Shown here in pieces: positions 17,790 through 24,629 of a DNA stretch of 64,000 bases (position 1 is the first letter of the stretch; every line of letters starts with the position of its first letter). Under the pieces are notes generated by a model. It was given only the letters and a program-made list of their open reading frames with translations, ran no database searches and was not told the origin of the DNA. Origin of the DNA: Oscillospiraceae bacterium (GTDB taxonomy: Bacteria; Bacillota; Clostridia; Oscillospirales; Ruminococcaceae). The DNA is taken from NCBI GenBank assembly GCA_021203065.1, contig JAJQBX010000018.1:1-64000 (forward strand). The letters run 5' to 3'. The translations under genes and the position numbers were made by a program.

Positions 17790-17976
17790 TTACGGCGGAA
17801 GTTCGCTTTCAGCGAACTTCTGTGCTCGCCTGCGGCTCGCACACCCCTCCACCACCGGCTTCGCCGGCGGTCCCCCTCCCCTTTCAGGGGAGGCTTTGAA
17901 TGCCCCTTTAAAAGCTTTCGAGAGAATACATATAGGCTCCCCTGAAAGGGGAGCTGTCAGCGAAGCTGACTGAGGG
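17790..17976. repeat. Palindromic MITE-like element 1
   Basis: A dense set of inverted repeats without coding pattern, filling the gap between the first SPxTG gene and asnS. It holds GAAGTTCGC/GCGAACTTC (about 17800-17822) and a pair of opposed copies of CTCCCCTTTCAGGGGAG (about 17876-17893 and 17936-17953). At 17951-17974 lies GCTGTCAGCGAAGCTGAC, which recurs in opposite direction at about 18955-18975. This suggests a non-autonomous mobile or dispersed element of gut Clostridia. Confidence 0.6.
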
Positions 17977-17985
17977 GTTCCCAAA

Positions 17986-18018
17986 AGAAAAAGACCGCAA
18001 GCCTCAGCCTACGGTCTT
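17986..18018 (-). terminator. Terminator of the first SPxTG gene
   Basis: AAGACCG/CGGTCTT stem with an inner GGCT/AGGC-type loop, followed by TTTTTCTTTT on the minus strand. Almost identical in sequence to the terminator at 19102-19134. Confidence 0.85.
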
Positions 18019-18037
18019 AGTCGGTCACAAAAAGTGA

Positions 18038-18757
18038 TTATCTTCTCTTAGAAGAAACTACAGCGATACCAGCGATTGCCATCGGAACGAGGGCAAGTGC
18101 AACACCGGTGTCAGGGGAAGAAGATGAAGAAGATGAAGAGCTGGACTCAGTAGAAGTCTCAGTTGCATCCTCAGAAGCCTCAGCGGTCTCAGAAGAAGAA
18201 TCATCCTCAGAAGTCTCCTCAGTAGTCTCAGGAAGGATTACAGAGATAGAAGAAACCTTGTAAGCGTTAGTCTCAGAAGTGTTGATTACGAGAGTGATAG
18301 TGCCGCCAGAAAGTGCACCCATCTCCTCATAACGAGCATAAACAGCATTTGCATCATAGGTTACGGTGATACCGTCATCAGACAAGCAGTCGATGATACC
18401 CTTGTCAGGCTCATCAGAAGATGAATGACCAGCAGTGCCGAGCCAGCATCTCTCGTCGCCAGTTGAATACCAGCTATCGATGAAGCAGAAGTTCTCATAA
18501 GTGCCATCAGCTTCTTCGGTGTTCTCAGTGTACTGGATATGAACTTCGGTATCTCTTGTGATAACGAGAACAGCACCCTCTACCTGAAGAGCCTCAAGGA
18601 AGCCCTCGGGATCATCGATTTCCTGAGTTGCCCAAGAACTAGAGTTGAAGAAGACGTGCTCCTCGGGACCCCAGATAACTTCGTCATCAGCAAAAGCAAC
18701 GACGCTTACTGAGAGAACCATGACTATCGCCAAAACGATTGACAATACTTTTTTCAT
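18038..18757 (-). CDS. Secreted SPxTG-anchored surface protein, paralogue A
   Basis: A 239-residue protein of unknown function. Signal peptide of about 24 residues (MKKVLSIVLAIVMVLSVSVV, cut after AFA). The middle (about 25-180) is rich in beta-type and aromatic residues and fits no family I recognise. A Ser/Glu/Thr-rich linker leads to SPDTG, a hydrophobic stretch and the tail SSKRR. This is the layout of a sortase substrate; SPxTG-type signals are used by Clostridioides SrtB. The ends are nearly identical to those of the three next genes while the middles differ. Own promoter, leader and terminator. A role at the cell surface is inference. Confidence 0.82.
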   Translation of the reverse strand: MKKVLSIVLAIVMVLSVSVVAFADDEVIWGPEEHVFFNSSSWATQEIDDPEGFLEALQVEGAVLVITRDTEVHIQYTENTEEADGTYENFCFIDSWYSTGDERCWLGTAGHSSSDEPDKGIIDCLSDDGITVTYDANAVYARYEEMGALSGGTITLVINTSETNAYKVSSISVILPETTEETSEDDSSSETAEASEDATETSTESSSSSSSSSSPDTGVALALVPMAIAGIAVVSSKRR

Positions 18758-18769
18758 TTGTGAATTCCT

Positions 18770-18785
18770 CCAAAATATATTTTGG
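18770..18785 (-). promoter_or_regulatory. 16-bp palindrome at the ribosome site, gene A
   Basis: CCAAAATATATTTTGG, a perfect palindrome whose last GG is the start of the GGAGG ribosome site (18767-18771). The same element lies before all four SPxTG genes. In RNA it can fold as a 6-bp stem with a UAUA loop; in DNA it is a perfect dyad. Confidence 0.75.
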
Positions 18786-18801
18786 TGTTGAAACCATATC
18801 T

Positions 18802-18830
18802 ATAATAACACACCGGGTTGGATTTGTCAA
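18802..18830 (-). promoter_or_regulatory. Promoter of SPxTG gene A
   Basis: TTGACA (18825-18830), 17 bp, TATTAT (18802-18807). The sequence just downstream, AGATATGGTT, recurs at the same place in the sister promoters. Confidence 0.8.
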
Positions 18831-18944
18831 TAAATATCCGGGAATTCGTAAAAACTTTTTTGACGGCGATGAAAAAGACCGCTGGTTAGTTGGCGGCTCG
18901 CACACCCCTTAGTCAGCTTCACTAACCGCACTCCCTGCGGTCGT

Positions 18945-19067
18945 GCGCCCTCTCAGTCAGCTTCGCTGACAGCTCCCCCAGAGGGGGAGCCAAGAGTTAC
19001 GTTCCTTGCAAATCTCGGCTCTCCCTCTGGGAGAGCTGGCGCACCACAGGTGCGACTGAGAGGGCGC
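18945..19067. repeat. 123-bp MITE-like element 2
   Basis: Bounded by perfect 14-bp terminal inverted repeats GCGCCCTCTCAGTC (18945-18958) and GACTGAGAGGGCGC (19054-19067). Inside are a second pair, AGCTCCCCCAGAGGGGGAGCC-type against GGCTCTCCCTCTGGGAGAGCT-type, and AGCTTCGCTGACAGCT, which is shared with element 1. No coding potential. It lies between the terminator of gene B and the promoter of gene A. Confidence 0.75.
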
Positions 19068-19101
19068 GAGCGAAGCGAGCGTATTGTTTAACTGACCCTA
19101 A

Positions 19102-19134
19102 AGAAAAAGACCGCAAGCCGAAGCCTACGGTCTT
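19102..19134 (-). terminator. Terminator of SPxTG gene B
   Basis: AAGACCG (19107-19113) pairs with CGGTCTT (19128-19134); TTTTTCTTT follows on the minus strand. Nearly the same sequence as the terminator of gene A, so the two 3' ends appear duplicated. Confidence 0.85.
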
Positions 19135-19154
19135 AATCTATGACAGAAAAGTGA

Positions 19155-19817
19155 TTATCTCTTCTTGGAGCTTACTACTGCGAAGCCAGCGATTGCCATC
19201 GGAACGAGAGCAAGTGCTACACCGGTAGCAGGAGAAGTAGAAGTAGTGGTCTCCTCAGCAGCCTCGGTGGTCTCTTCGGTAGCATCAGTAGTGTCAGCCT
19301 CAGCAGCTTCGGTGGTCTCTTCCTCAGCAGAAGCATCAGCAGAATCAGGAACGGTAACAGCAACGTTCAGAAGAAGCTCGCCGCCGCAGATGAACTGATA
19401 CCAGTCAGAAGTGGAAACGATGTCATAAACGGTCTGACCGTCGATGGTAAGAACCTGATTGTCGCCGTCAGTCTCGAGAGTGTAAGCAACGTATCCATCA
19501 GTACCCTCAGTGTTGCCGCTGAAGCAGATAGCAGTGGTGCTAGCATTGAAGCCTACTTGGAACCAGCCAGCAGTGTTGCTAAGGGTCAAAACAAGCTTTG
19601 AACCTTCCTGATTGAGAGCCTCGTAGATAGCAGCCATATCCTCGAGAGAGATAAGAGCTGTATCATCCTCGTAAGAGTAGCCGTAGTTATCCCAGCTGCC
19701 TGCTGACTCAAGAGCACCGGTGAGATCAACAGAAATAACAGTGGTGTCAGCGAATGCAACACAAGTCAGGGAGAGAACCATAACGAGTGCTACAGCGATT
19801 GATAAGAATTTCTTCAT
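19155..19817 (-). CDS. Secreted SPxTG-anchored surface protein, paralogue B
   Basis: A 220-residue protein. Signal peptide MKKFLSIAVALVMVLSLTCV, cut after AFA; central domain of about 140 residues with several Trp/Tyr and the phrase SKLVLTLSNTAGWFQVGF, which resembles strands of a beta-sandwich binding module (weak inference); Ala/Glu/Thr linker; SPATG, hydrophobic stretch and SSKKR tail. The start at 19817 follows GGAGGAATTC; the ATG five codons upstream lies between the ribosome site and this start and is not supported by the sister genes. Confidence 0.82.
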   Translation of the reverse strand: MKKFLSIAVALVMVLSLTCVAFADTTVISVDLTGALESAGSWDNYGYSYEDDTALISLEDMAAIYEALNQEGSKLVLTLSNTAGWFQVGFNASTTAICFSGNTEGTDGYVAYTLETDGDNQVLTIDGQTVYDIVSTSDWYQFICGGELLLNVAVTVPDSADASAEEETTEAAEADTTDATEETTEAAEETTTSTSPATGVALALVPMAIAGFAVVSSKKR

Positions 19818-19828
19818 TTCGAATTCCT

Positions 19829-19844
19829 CCAAAATATATTTTGG
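19829..19844 (-). promoter_or_regulatory. 16-bp palindrome at the ribosome site, gene B
   Basis: Perfect copy of CCAAAATATATTTTGG, running into GGAGG as in gene A. Confidence 0.75.
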
Positions 19845-19859
19845 TTTAAAACCTCTTCT

Positions 19860-19888
19860 ATCATACCACTAATATCTTCGGTTGTCAA
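19860..19888 (-). promoter_or_regulatory. Promoter of SPxTG gene B
   Basis: TTGACA (19883-19888), 17 bp, TATGAT (19860-19865), followed by AGAAGAGGTT. Confidence 0.8.
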
Positions 19889-19927
19889 CCGAAATCTCGA
19901 AATTTACCGGGAATTTACACAAAGATA

Positions 19928-19962
19928 AAAAATCGAGGCGTGCCATAAAGCACACCTCGAAA
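19928..19962 (-). terminator. Terminator of SPxTG gene C
   Basis: TCGAGGTGTGC pairs with GCACGCCTCGA on the minus strand, followed by TTTTTTATC. Sequence differs from the A and B terminators. Confidence 0.85.
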
Positions 19963-19978
19963 TTTTACTCAAAGGAAA

Positions 19979-20590
19979 TTATCTTCTCTTGGAGCTTACA
20001 ACAGCGATGCCAGCGATTGCCATCGGGAGGAGGGCAAGAGCAACACCGGTGGAAGGAGAAGTGGTGGTGGTTTCCTCAGCAGCCTCGGTGGTCTCCTCGG
20101 TAGCCTCGGTAGTGTCAGCCTCTTCGTCAGCAAAGGTGTCCTCAGTAGCAGCAACTTCGTCAGAAGTGGACATCAGAGCGACGCCGGTAAGGTTTGCATA
20201 GTCCTGACTGTCAGCCCACCAGTTAAGAACGATACCGTCAGCAGGATCAACGCCTGAAGCCTCGAAAGCTTCTGCAATGGTGGTCAGCGGAACGGTGATA
20301 ACGCCGTCTTCGTTAACCTGATGGATGTCGTAAGCGGTGCCGTAGCCAGTGTAGCTGACCCAGTCGGAATCGCAGAGAGCCATAGGACCATAGCCGATCT
20401 TGGAGCTGTCGGTTACTTCAAAGTAAATAGCGAGATAAAGGGTTTCATCAGTGAAGTCAACGCCTTCAAGAAGAGTAAGAGTTCCGGAAGCGGTGAGATC
20501 CTGAGTAGCAACTGTGGTGTCAGCGAAAGCAACGACGCTCAGGGAGAGAACCATTGCGAGGGCGACAGCGATGGATAAAAATTTCTTCAT
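19979..20590 (-). CDS. Secreted SPxTG-anchored surface protein, paralogue C
   Basis: The shortest paralogue, 203 residues. Signal peptide MKKFLSIAVALAMVLSLSVV (16 of 20 or more positions as in B), cut after AFA; central domain of about 120 residues with no recognised family, containing LYLAIYFEVTDSSKIGYG and a Trp pair; Glu/Thr linker; SPSTG, hydrophobic stretch, SSKRR. The linker and C-terminal 60 residues are close to identical with paralogue B, the middle is not. Confidence 0.82.
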   Translation of the reverse strand: MKKFLSIAVALAMVLSLSVVAFADTTVATQDLTASGTLTLLEGVDFTDETLYLAIYFEVTDSSKIGYGPMALCDSDWVSYTGYGTAYDIHQVNEDGVITVPLTTIAEAFEASGVDPADGIVLNWWADSQDYANLTGVALMSTSDEVAATEDTFADEEADTTEATEETTEAAEETTTTSPSTGVALALLPMAIAGIAVVSSKRR

Positions 20591-20600
20591 TAGAATTCCT

Positions 20601-20616
20601 CCAAAATATATTTTGG
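20601..20616 (-). promoter_or_regulatory. 16-bp palindrome at the ribosome site, gene C
   Basis: Perfect copy of CCAAAATATATTTTGG, running into GGAGGAATTC. Confidence 0.75.
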
Positions 20617-20631
20617 TTTATAACCATCTCT

Positions 20632-20660
20632 ATAATAACACTCCTGAAAGCATTTGTCAA
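20632..20660 (-). promoter_or_regulatory. Promoter of SPxTG gene C
   Basis: TTGACA (20655-20660), 17 bp, TATTAT (20632-20637), followed by AGAGATGGTT. Confidence 0.8.
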
Positions 20661-20681
20661 CCGGAAATGCGAAATTTCCGC

Positions 20682-20719
20682 AAAAAATCAAGGCGCACCC
20701 ACAGTGGGCACGCCATGAT
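20682..20719 (-). terminator. Terminator of SPxTG gene D
   Basis: ATCATGGCG pairs with CGCCTTGAT, with a further GCCCAC/GTGGGT stem inside; TTTTTTG follows on the minus strand. Confidence 0.85.
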
Positions 20720-20736
20720 CTTAAACTAAGAAGAAA

Positions 20737-21483
20737 TTACTTTCTCTTGGAGCTTACAACTGCGATACCTGCGATTGCCATCGGGAGAAGTGCCAATGCA
20801 ACGCCGGTGTCAGGAGAAGAAGCGGACTCGGTGGACTCGGAGGACTCAGAAGCCTCAGAGGTCTCGGAGGAAGCTTCCTCAGAAGTAGTGTCAGCCTCAG
20901 CGGAAGAATCATCAGAGGAAGAACCGGTGGTGATTACATAAACGCCATAGGTCTTTGCGCCGGAGCAAGCACCGTCAACCCACTGGAAAGAGCAGGTGGA
21001 AATGTCGTCGCCGTGCTCAGCCATAAGAGCAACGAACTCAGCAGCATCGATGATGATGTAAGCATAATCGCCCTCGATAACAACGTCCTCAGCAGCCATC
21101 AGATAGATGGTATCGGAAGCAGGCTCTTCATCAGGATAGTTGAAGTGAGCAAGGTAGGTCTGCCAAGAATCGGTGGTCTGGATACCATACTGGTAGCCGT
21201 AGCCGTCCTCGCTAGAACCCGCAATGGCGTCAGCCTTGACAACAATCTTAGCACCATCAACGACAACAGCTGCTGCAAACTCAGTGCCATAATCGTAATC
21301 GGTGGTAAGCTCGGAATCGGTGCTCCACCAGCCGTTGTCCATCGGGAAGAGATGCTCATAAACAGAGAGAATTTCAGAAGCAGTACTGTTGATGTACTCA
21401 TCATCGGTCTCAGCTGCAAATGCGCATACGCTTACAGAAAGCATCATGACGATCGCCAGAGCGATTGATACAAATTTTTTCAT
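20737..21483 (-). CDS. Secreted SPxTG-anchored surface protein, paralogue D
   Basis: The longest paralogue, 248 residues. Signal peptide MKKFVSIALAIVMMLSVSVC, cut after AFA; a middle of about 170 residues rich in Tyr/Trp/Asp with GAKIVVKADAIAG, again beta-type but of no recognised family; Ser/Glu linker; SPDTG, hydrophobic stretch, SSKRK. First in the direction of transcription. The nearest polysaccharide-related gene is the GH10 xylanase at 22211-23431, which makes glycan binding a possible but untested role. Confidence 0.82.
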   Translation of the reverse strand: MKKFVSIALAIVMMLSVSVCAFAAETDDEYINSTASEILSVYEHLFPMDNGWWSTDSELTTDYDYGTEFAAAVVVDGAKIVVKADAIAGSSEDGYGYQYGIQTTDSWQTYLAHFNYPDEEPASDTIYLMAAEDVVIEGDYAYIIIDAAEFVALMAEHGDDISTCSFQWVDGACSGAKTYGVYVITTGSSSDDSSAEADTTSEEASSETSEASESSESTESASSPDTGVALALLPMAIAGIAVVSSKRK

Positions 21484-21493
21484 TTGAATTCCT

Positions 21494-21509
21494 CCAAAAT
21501 ATATTCTGG
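21494..21509 (-). promoter_or_regulatory. Palindrome at the ribosome site, gene D (one mismatch)
   Basis: CCAGAATATATTTTGG on the minus strand: the same element with one substitution in the arm away from the ribosome site. The GGAGG side is intact. Confidence 0.7.
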
Positions 21510-21524
21510 TATAAAACCATATCT

Positions 21525-21553
21525 ATGATAACACCAACCCGTCAAAATGTCAA
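21525..21553 (-). promoter_or_regulatory. Promoter of SPxTG gene D
   Basis: TTGACA (21548-21553), 17 bp, TATCAT (21525-21530), followed by AGATATGGTT. Confidence 0.8.
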
Positions 21554-21666
21554 CTACAATGGCACTATTTTCGAGGAAAATTTTTGTGAAATTTTTTATA
21601 TCGGAGGGGTGGGATAGGAGGATTTGAAACAAATATAAAGAGAAACGTGGAACGTGCAAATAGGTG

Positions 21667-21695
21667 TTGATTTTTTTGGCGAAATGGATTATAAT
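21667..21695 (+). promoter_or_regulatory. Promoter of brnT
   Basis: TTGATT (21667-21672), 17 bp, TATAAT (21690-21695), 31 bp before the start codon. Confidence 0.75.
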
Positions 21696-21726
21696 ATAAG
21701 TACAAAGAGTTTTAGGGGCTTATAAC

Positions 21727-22005
21727 ATGCAATTTGAATGGGACGAAAACAAAAACCTGATCAACAAAGAAAAGCACGGAATCTCGTTTGAGGTCGCTTC
21801 GCTAGTTTTCAGCGACCCATACTACATCGAGATGTACGACTTTGAACATAGTCTTGACGAAGACAGATATATGGCAATCGGTAAGGTTGACGACATACTT
21901 TTTGTCGTGTTTACCGAGCGCAAGGAGTCAATAAGATTGATTTCCGCCAGAATTGCAACCCCGACTGAAAGGAGACTTTATTATGACCAGAACAGTAACT
22001 CTTGA
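21727..22005 (+). CDS. brnT: BrnT family toxin (DUF497)
   Basis: A 92-residue protein with the BrnT pattern: start MQFEWDENKNLINKEKHGISF, then D-E-D-R-Y-M-A-I-G near 48-56, and the C-terminal R-L-I-S-A-R-x-A-T-x-x-E-R-R-x-Y. BrnT toxins are RelE-fold ribonucleases that stop translation. The partner gene starts within the last 23 bases of this one. Own promoter; a shared terminator follows. Confidence 0.9.
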   Translation: MQFEWDENKNLINKEKHGISFEVASLVFSDPYYIEMYDFEHSLDEDRYMAIGKVDDILFVVFTERKESIRLISARIATPTERRLYYDQNSNS

Positions 22006-22168
22006 AGAATTGAAGCCATTGACGGATGAACAGCGTGAAGAAATCAGGGCGGCGGCTAAGAAGCCGATTGTGTTTGACGAGGATTGCCCGGAGCTCTCTC
22101 CGGCTATGGTAAAGGCTTTCCAATGTTCTGTGGCTCAGAGGAACAGACGGATGGCGGCAAGAAACTAA
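21983..22168 (+). CDS. Short putative antitoxin of the BrnT pair
   Basis: A 61-residue acidic-then-basic protein (TLEELKPLTDEQREEI, then FDEDCPELSPAMVKAF, and a basic end RNRRMAARN). Standard BrnA antitoxins have about 100 residues with a C-terminal ribbon-helix-helix DNA-binding domain; that half is not visible here. The D-E-D-x-P-E-L-S phrase resembles the toxin-facing half of BrnA. The start at 21983 is set by AGGAG eight bases upstream; translation is coupled to brnT by a 23-base overlap. Function is assigned from context. Confidence 0.7.
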   Translation: MTRTVTLEELKPLTDEQREEIRAAAKKPIVFDEDCPELSPAMVKAFQCSVAQRNRRMAARN

Positions 22169-22182
22169 GCTCAGAATAATTT

Positions 22183-22212
22183 GACCCGACAGATGATGTC
22201 GGGTCGTTTTTT
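22183..22212 (+). terminator. Terminator after the BrnT pair
   Basis: Perfect 9-bp stem GACCCGACA/TGTCGGGTC with a 5-base loop, then GTTTTTTAT. On the minus strand the same hairpin follows the xylanase stop at once, but without a T-run, so it is stronger in the plus direction. Confidence 0.85.
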
Positions 22213-23431
22213 ATGACTTCGATTCCGCCAGATCAATCAGGCTCCAATAGGCGGATTTGAGTTTGTAGTCACGGTCGATGAGGAGGGGGTAGTTGGTTCT
22301 GCCGGAGACGGGGTAGCCGTTTAGCCAGCTCATGCCGTCGTAGTAGCCCCAGAAGACTACTGAGTCGAGGTAACCGGCTTCGGAGAATTCTATGAACATT
22401 TCGAAGATGTCAGAGTAGAGGCTGTCGAACTGCTCGAGGAATTCGTCGGTGAGCTCGACTTCTGTTGAGGTGTCGCTCCATGTGAAGCAGCTGAGGTCGA
22501 GCTCGGTGACTTCAATGACGAAGTCGGGGTCGATGGACTTGAGCTTCATGAGGATTTCGACGTTATTCTTGCAGGTTTCAACGTCAAAGCCGATGTCGAC
22601 GTGCATCTGTAAACCGATGCCATCGATGGGGATGCCCTCTTCGAGCATGCTCTTGACCATCATGTACATGCTGATAGCCTTTGACTCAGACGATTCAAGG
22701 CTGTAGTCGTTGATTATAAGGCGGGCGTCGGGGTCGGCTTCGTGGGCGGCAGTGAATGCAATTTCGATGTAGTCGTAGCTGTCGCCGTCGCCGTCGTAGT
22801 CGCCGATAATCTGATACCACATGGAATCACGGAGTCCGCCGCTGTCTCCCAAAACCTCGTTGCAAACGTCCCAGACGTCGACTTCGCCCTTGTAGTGGCT
22901 GACTATTGTCGTGACATGCTCAATAAGGCGTTCGACGAGGACATCAGCGGAAACGGTGTTGCCGTCATCGTCATAGAAGAACCAGTCGGGGCACTGGGAG
23001 TGCCAGACAAGGGTGTGCCCACGGACGGTCTTGTCATACTCGTTGGCAAACTCGACAAGCTGATCGAGAGCGTCGAAATTGTAGACGTCCTCAGATGGGT
23101 GCATGGCGTCCGGCTTGGATTCGTTTTCGAGGGTGAAGACGTTGTACTGCTTAACGAGGATTTCGAATTCCTCTGTGCCCTCGACAAGGTCGCTTATGTT
23201 CATGGCTGTTCCCACCTTGAACCACTGCGCAAAGGCTTCGTAGAGCGACGGGGCGTCCTCGTCATAGGCATAGGTGTTGTCACGGTCGACGGTGACTGCT
23301 TCCTCCTCGGCTTCTGTTGAAGAAGTCGTTACGGCTGAGTCAGGCTCGTCCGACGTGCTTCCGCATGCTGTCATCACGGAAAAGAGAACCGTGAAAGCAA
23401 GCAAGACGGAAAGAAGTTGCTTGAGTTTCAT
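22211..23431 (-). CDS. GH10 endo-1,4-beta-xylanase lipoprotein
   Basis: A 406-residue secreted xylanase. The N-terminus has a lipoprotein signal with SVMTAC as lipobox (Cys about 22), so it is likely tethered to the outer face of the membrane. The GH10 barrel follows: FKVGTAMN, HTLVWHSQCPDWFF (substrate-binding His/Trp), the acid/base Glu in WDVCNEV (about 190) and the nucleophile Glu in EVTELDLS (about 305), then VVFWGYYDGMSW. No carbohydrate-binding module is attached. Start at 23431 is set by GGAGG eight bases upstream. No promoter of its own was found, so it may be read from the pcrA operon. Confidence 0.93.
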   Translation of the reverse strand: MKLKQLLSVLLAFTVLFSVMTACGSTSDEPDSAVTTSSTEAEEEAVTVDRDNTYAYDEDAPSLYEAFAQWFKVGTAMNISDLVEGTEEFEILVKQYNVFTLENESKPDAMHPSEDVYNFDALDQLVEFANEYDKTVRGHTLVWHSQCPDWFFYDDDGNTVSADVLVERLIEHVTTIVSHYKGEVDVWDVCNEVLGDSGGLRDSMWYQIIGDYDGDGDSYDYIEIAFTAAHEADPDARLIINDYSLESSESKAISMYMMVKSMLEEGIPIDGIGLQMHVDIGFDVETCKNNVEILMKLKSIDPDFVIEVTELDLSCFTWSDTSTEVELTDEFLEQFDSLYSDIFEMFIEFSEAGYLDSVVFWGYYDGMSWLNGYPVSGRTNYPLLIDRDYKLKSAYWSLIDLAESKS

Positions 23432-23489
23432 ATAGTGTTCCTCCAAAAATTTATATTCAAAGCGGGTAAATGAACCGCCTTAAACCGGA

Positions 23490-24629
23490 TTATATGATGC
23501 CGCCTGCGGCGTAGTAGTCCATGAGAAGCTCGGTTACCTCGTAGTAGATTTCGATTCCCTCTTCAACCTCGTTGAACTTGAGGTTGGCGTCTGTCAAGGC
23601 TTCAGAGACGGCTTGTACCGTTTCTGTCGGGATTATCTCCTTGTCCTCGTTTTCCTCCCAATAGGTGGATTTGAATGAATAGAGGTCGTAGCTCCAGACC
23701 TCGTCGGGGACATTTGCTATGGCTTCCCGGAGAGCGTCTTCATAGGAAGTGCCGATAAGCTCCTTAGCGTCAGAATAGAGATAGTAGAAAGCGTCAAGAA
23801 GACCGCTGTAGCGGACTGCGGCGCAGTCGGAATTGAAGCACGCCACCATGGCGACAAAACTCGCTTCGTCCTCCTGAATTATGCCCTTGAGATGGGCAAG
23901 CTCGTGACAGATGGTTGCGGGCTTCGAAATGTCCTGAGTGTCACGGTTATATGTAGCTTCAAACGCAAAGGGGATGTATAAGCCGATGATGCTCTCCTGT
24001 GACATGAAATAGGAGAAGAAGATGCCCTTCGGGTTCGGATAATAGCCGGAAAGCTGGGAATAGTCCTCAGAAATCTCCTGCAGTGCGGCTTTGCACTCGT
24101 CTATATAGTCGTCGTCAAGAACTATGTAGCCGTCCTCTCCCCTGTCAAACTCTGTGTAGAGCTCCGCAAGACCGTCGGCAACTGCACCTATTGTTTCTAT
24201 GAGGAGCTCTTCGGTGTGCTCTGTTTCCTCAAAGTATCTCTCAGAAAACGGAGTGCATTGGTACATCACGAAGCAGTTGAGGGTTTCGGTCATGAGGATA
24301 TACGCCACTATCCATGCGACAAACCGAAGAGAAAATCTGCTGACTTTTGAGGTGAGCTTCTTGTTCTTGCGCTTTACTATCATGAAAATAATAAATACAG
24401 GAAGCCCGACGAGAACGAGAATCACTCCGAGAACTATCATAACCTCGCCCACTGAAAACGGGAAGAGTCCCGAAAGCCAGATGAACGGGGTTGAGATTAC
24501 GGGATATATCTTCTGGACGTAAAAGTCGGAAATTGTGACCGACAATCGGGCGATCACATTGAAAAGAATCGCCAGAACGAAAACGGCTATGAGGGCAATA
24601 TCGGATTTTTTGAATTTTGTTTTTTTCAT
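23490..24629 (-). CDS. DUF3810 membrane metallopeptidase-like protein
   Basis: A 379-residue protein with three N-terminal membrane helices (about 10-30, 55-85, 100-120) and a large outer domain. The zinc motif HELAHLKG at about 230 and the downstream EDEASF give a HExxH plus Glu pattern, as in gluzincin-type peptidases. The family is known as DUF3810; the substrate is unknown. It overlaps the CDF transporter gene by one base. Confidence 0.85.
   Translation of the reverse strand: MKKTKFKKSDIALIAVFVLAILFNVIARLSVTISDFYVQKIYPVISTPFIWLSGLFPFSVGEVMIVLGVILVLVGLPVFIIFMIVKRKNKKLTSKVSRFSLRFVAWIVAYILMTETLNCFVMYQCTPFSERYFEETEHTEELLIETIGAVADGLAELYTEFDRGEDGYIVLDDDYIDECKAALQEISEDYSQLSGYYPNPKGIFFSYFMSQESIIGLYIPFAFEATYNRDTQDISKPATICHELAHLKGIIQEDEASFVAMVACFNSDCAAVRYSGLLDAFYYLYSDAKELIGTSYEDALREAIANVPDEVWSYDLYSFKSTYWEENEDKEIIPTETVQAVSEALTDANLKFNEVEEGIEIYYEVTELLMDYYAAGGII

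Noticed and set aside
17790-17984. 64- to 140-residue frames across the palindromic element
   Set aside because: Pro/Arg/Ser-rich products of inverted repeats, no ribosome sites, and overlap with the promoter of asnS.
21600-21660. Two AGGAGG-like sites before brnT that suggest a leader peptide
   Set aside because: The frames behind them run only one to five codons before a stop.
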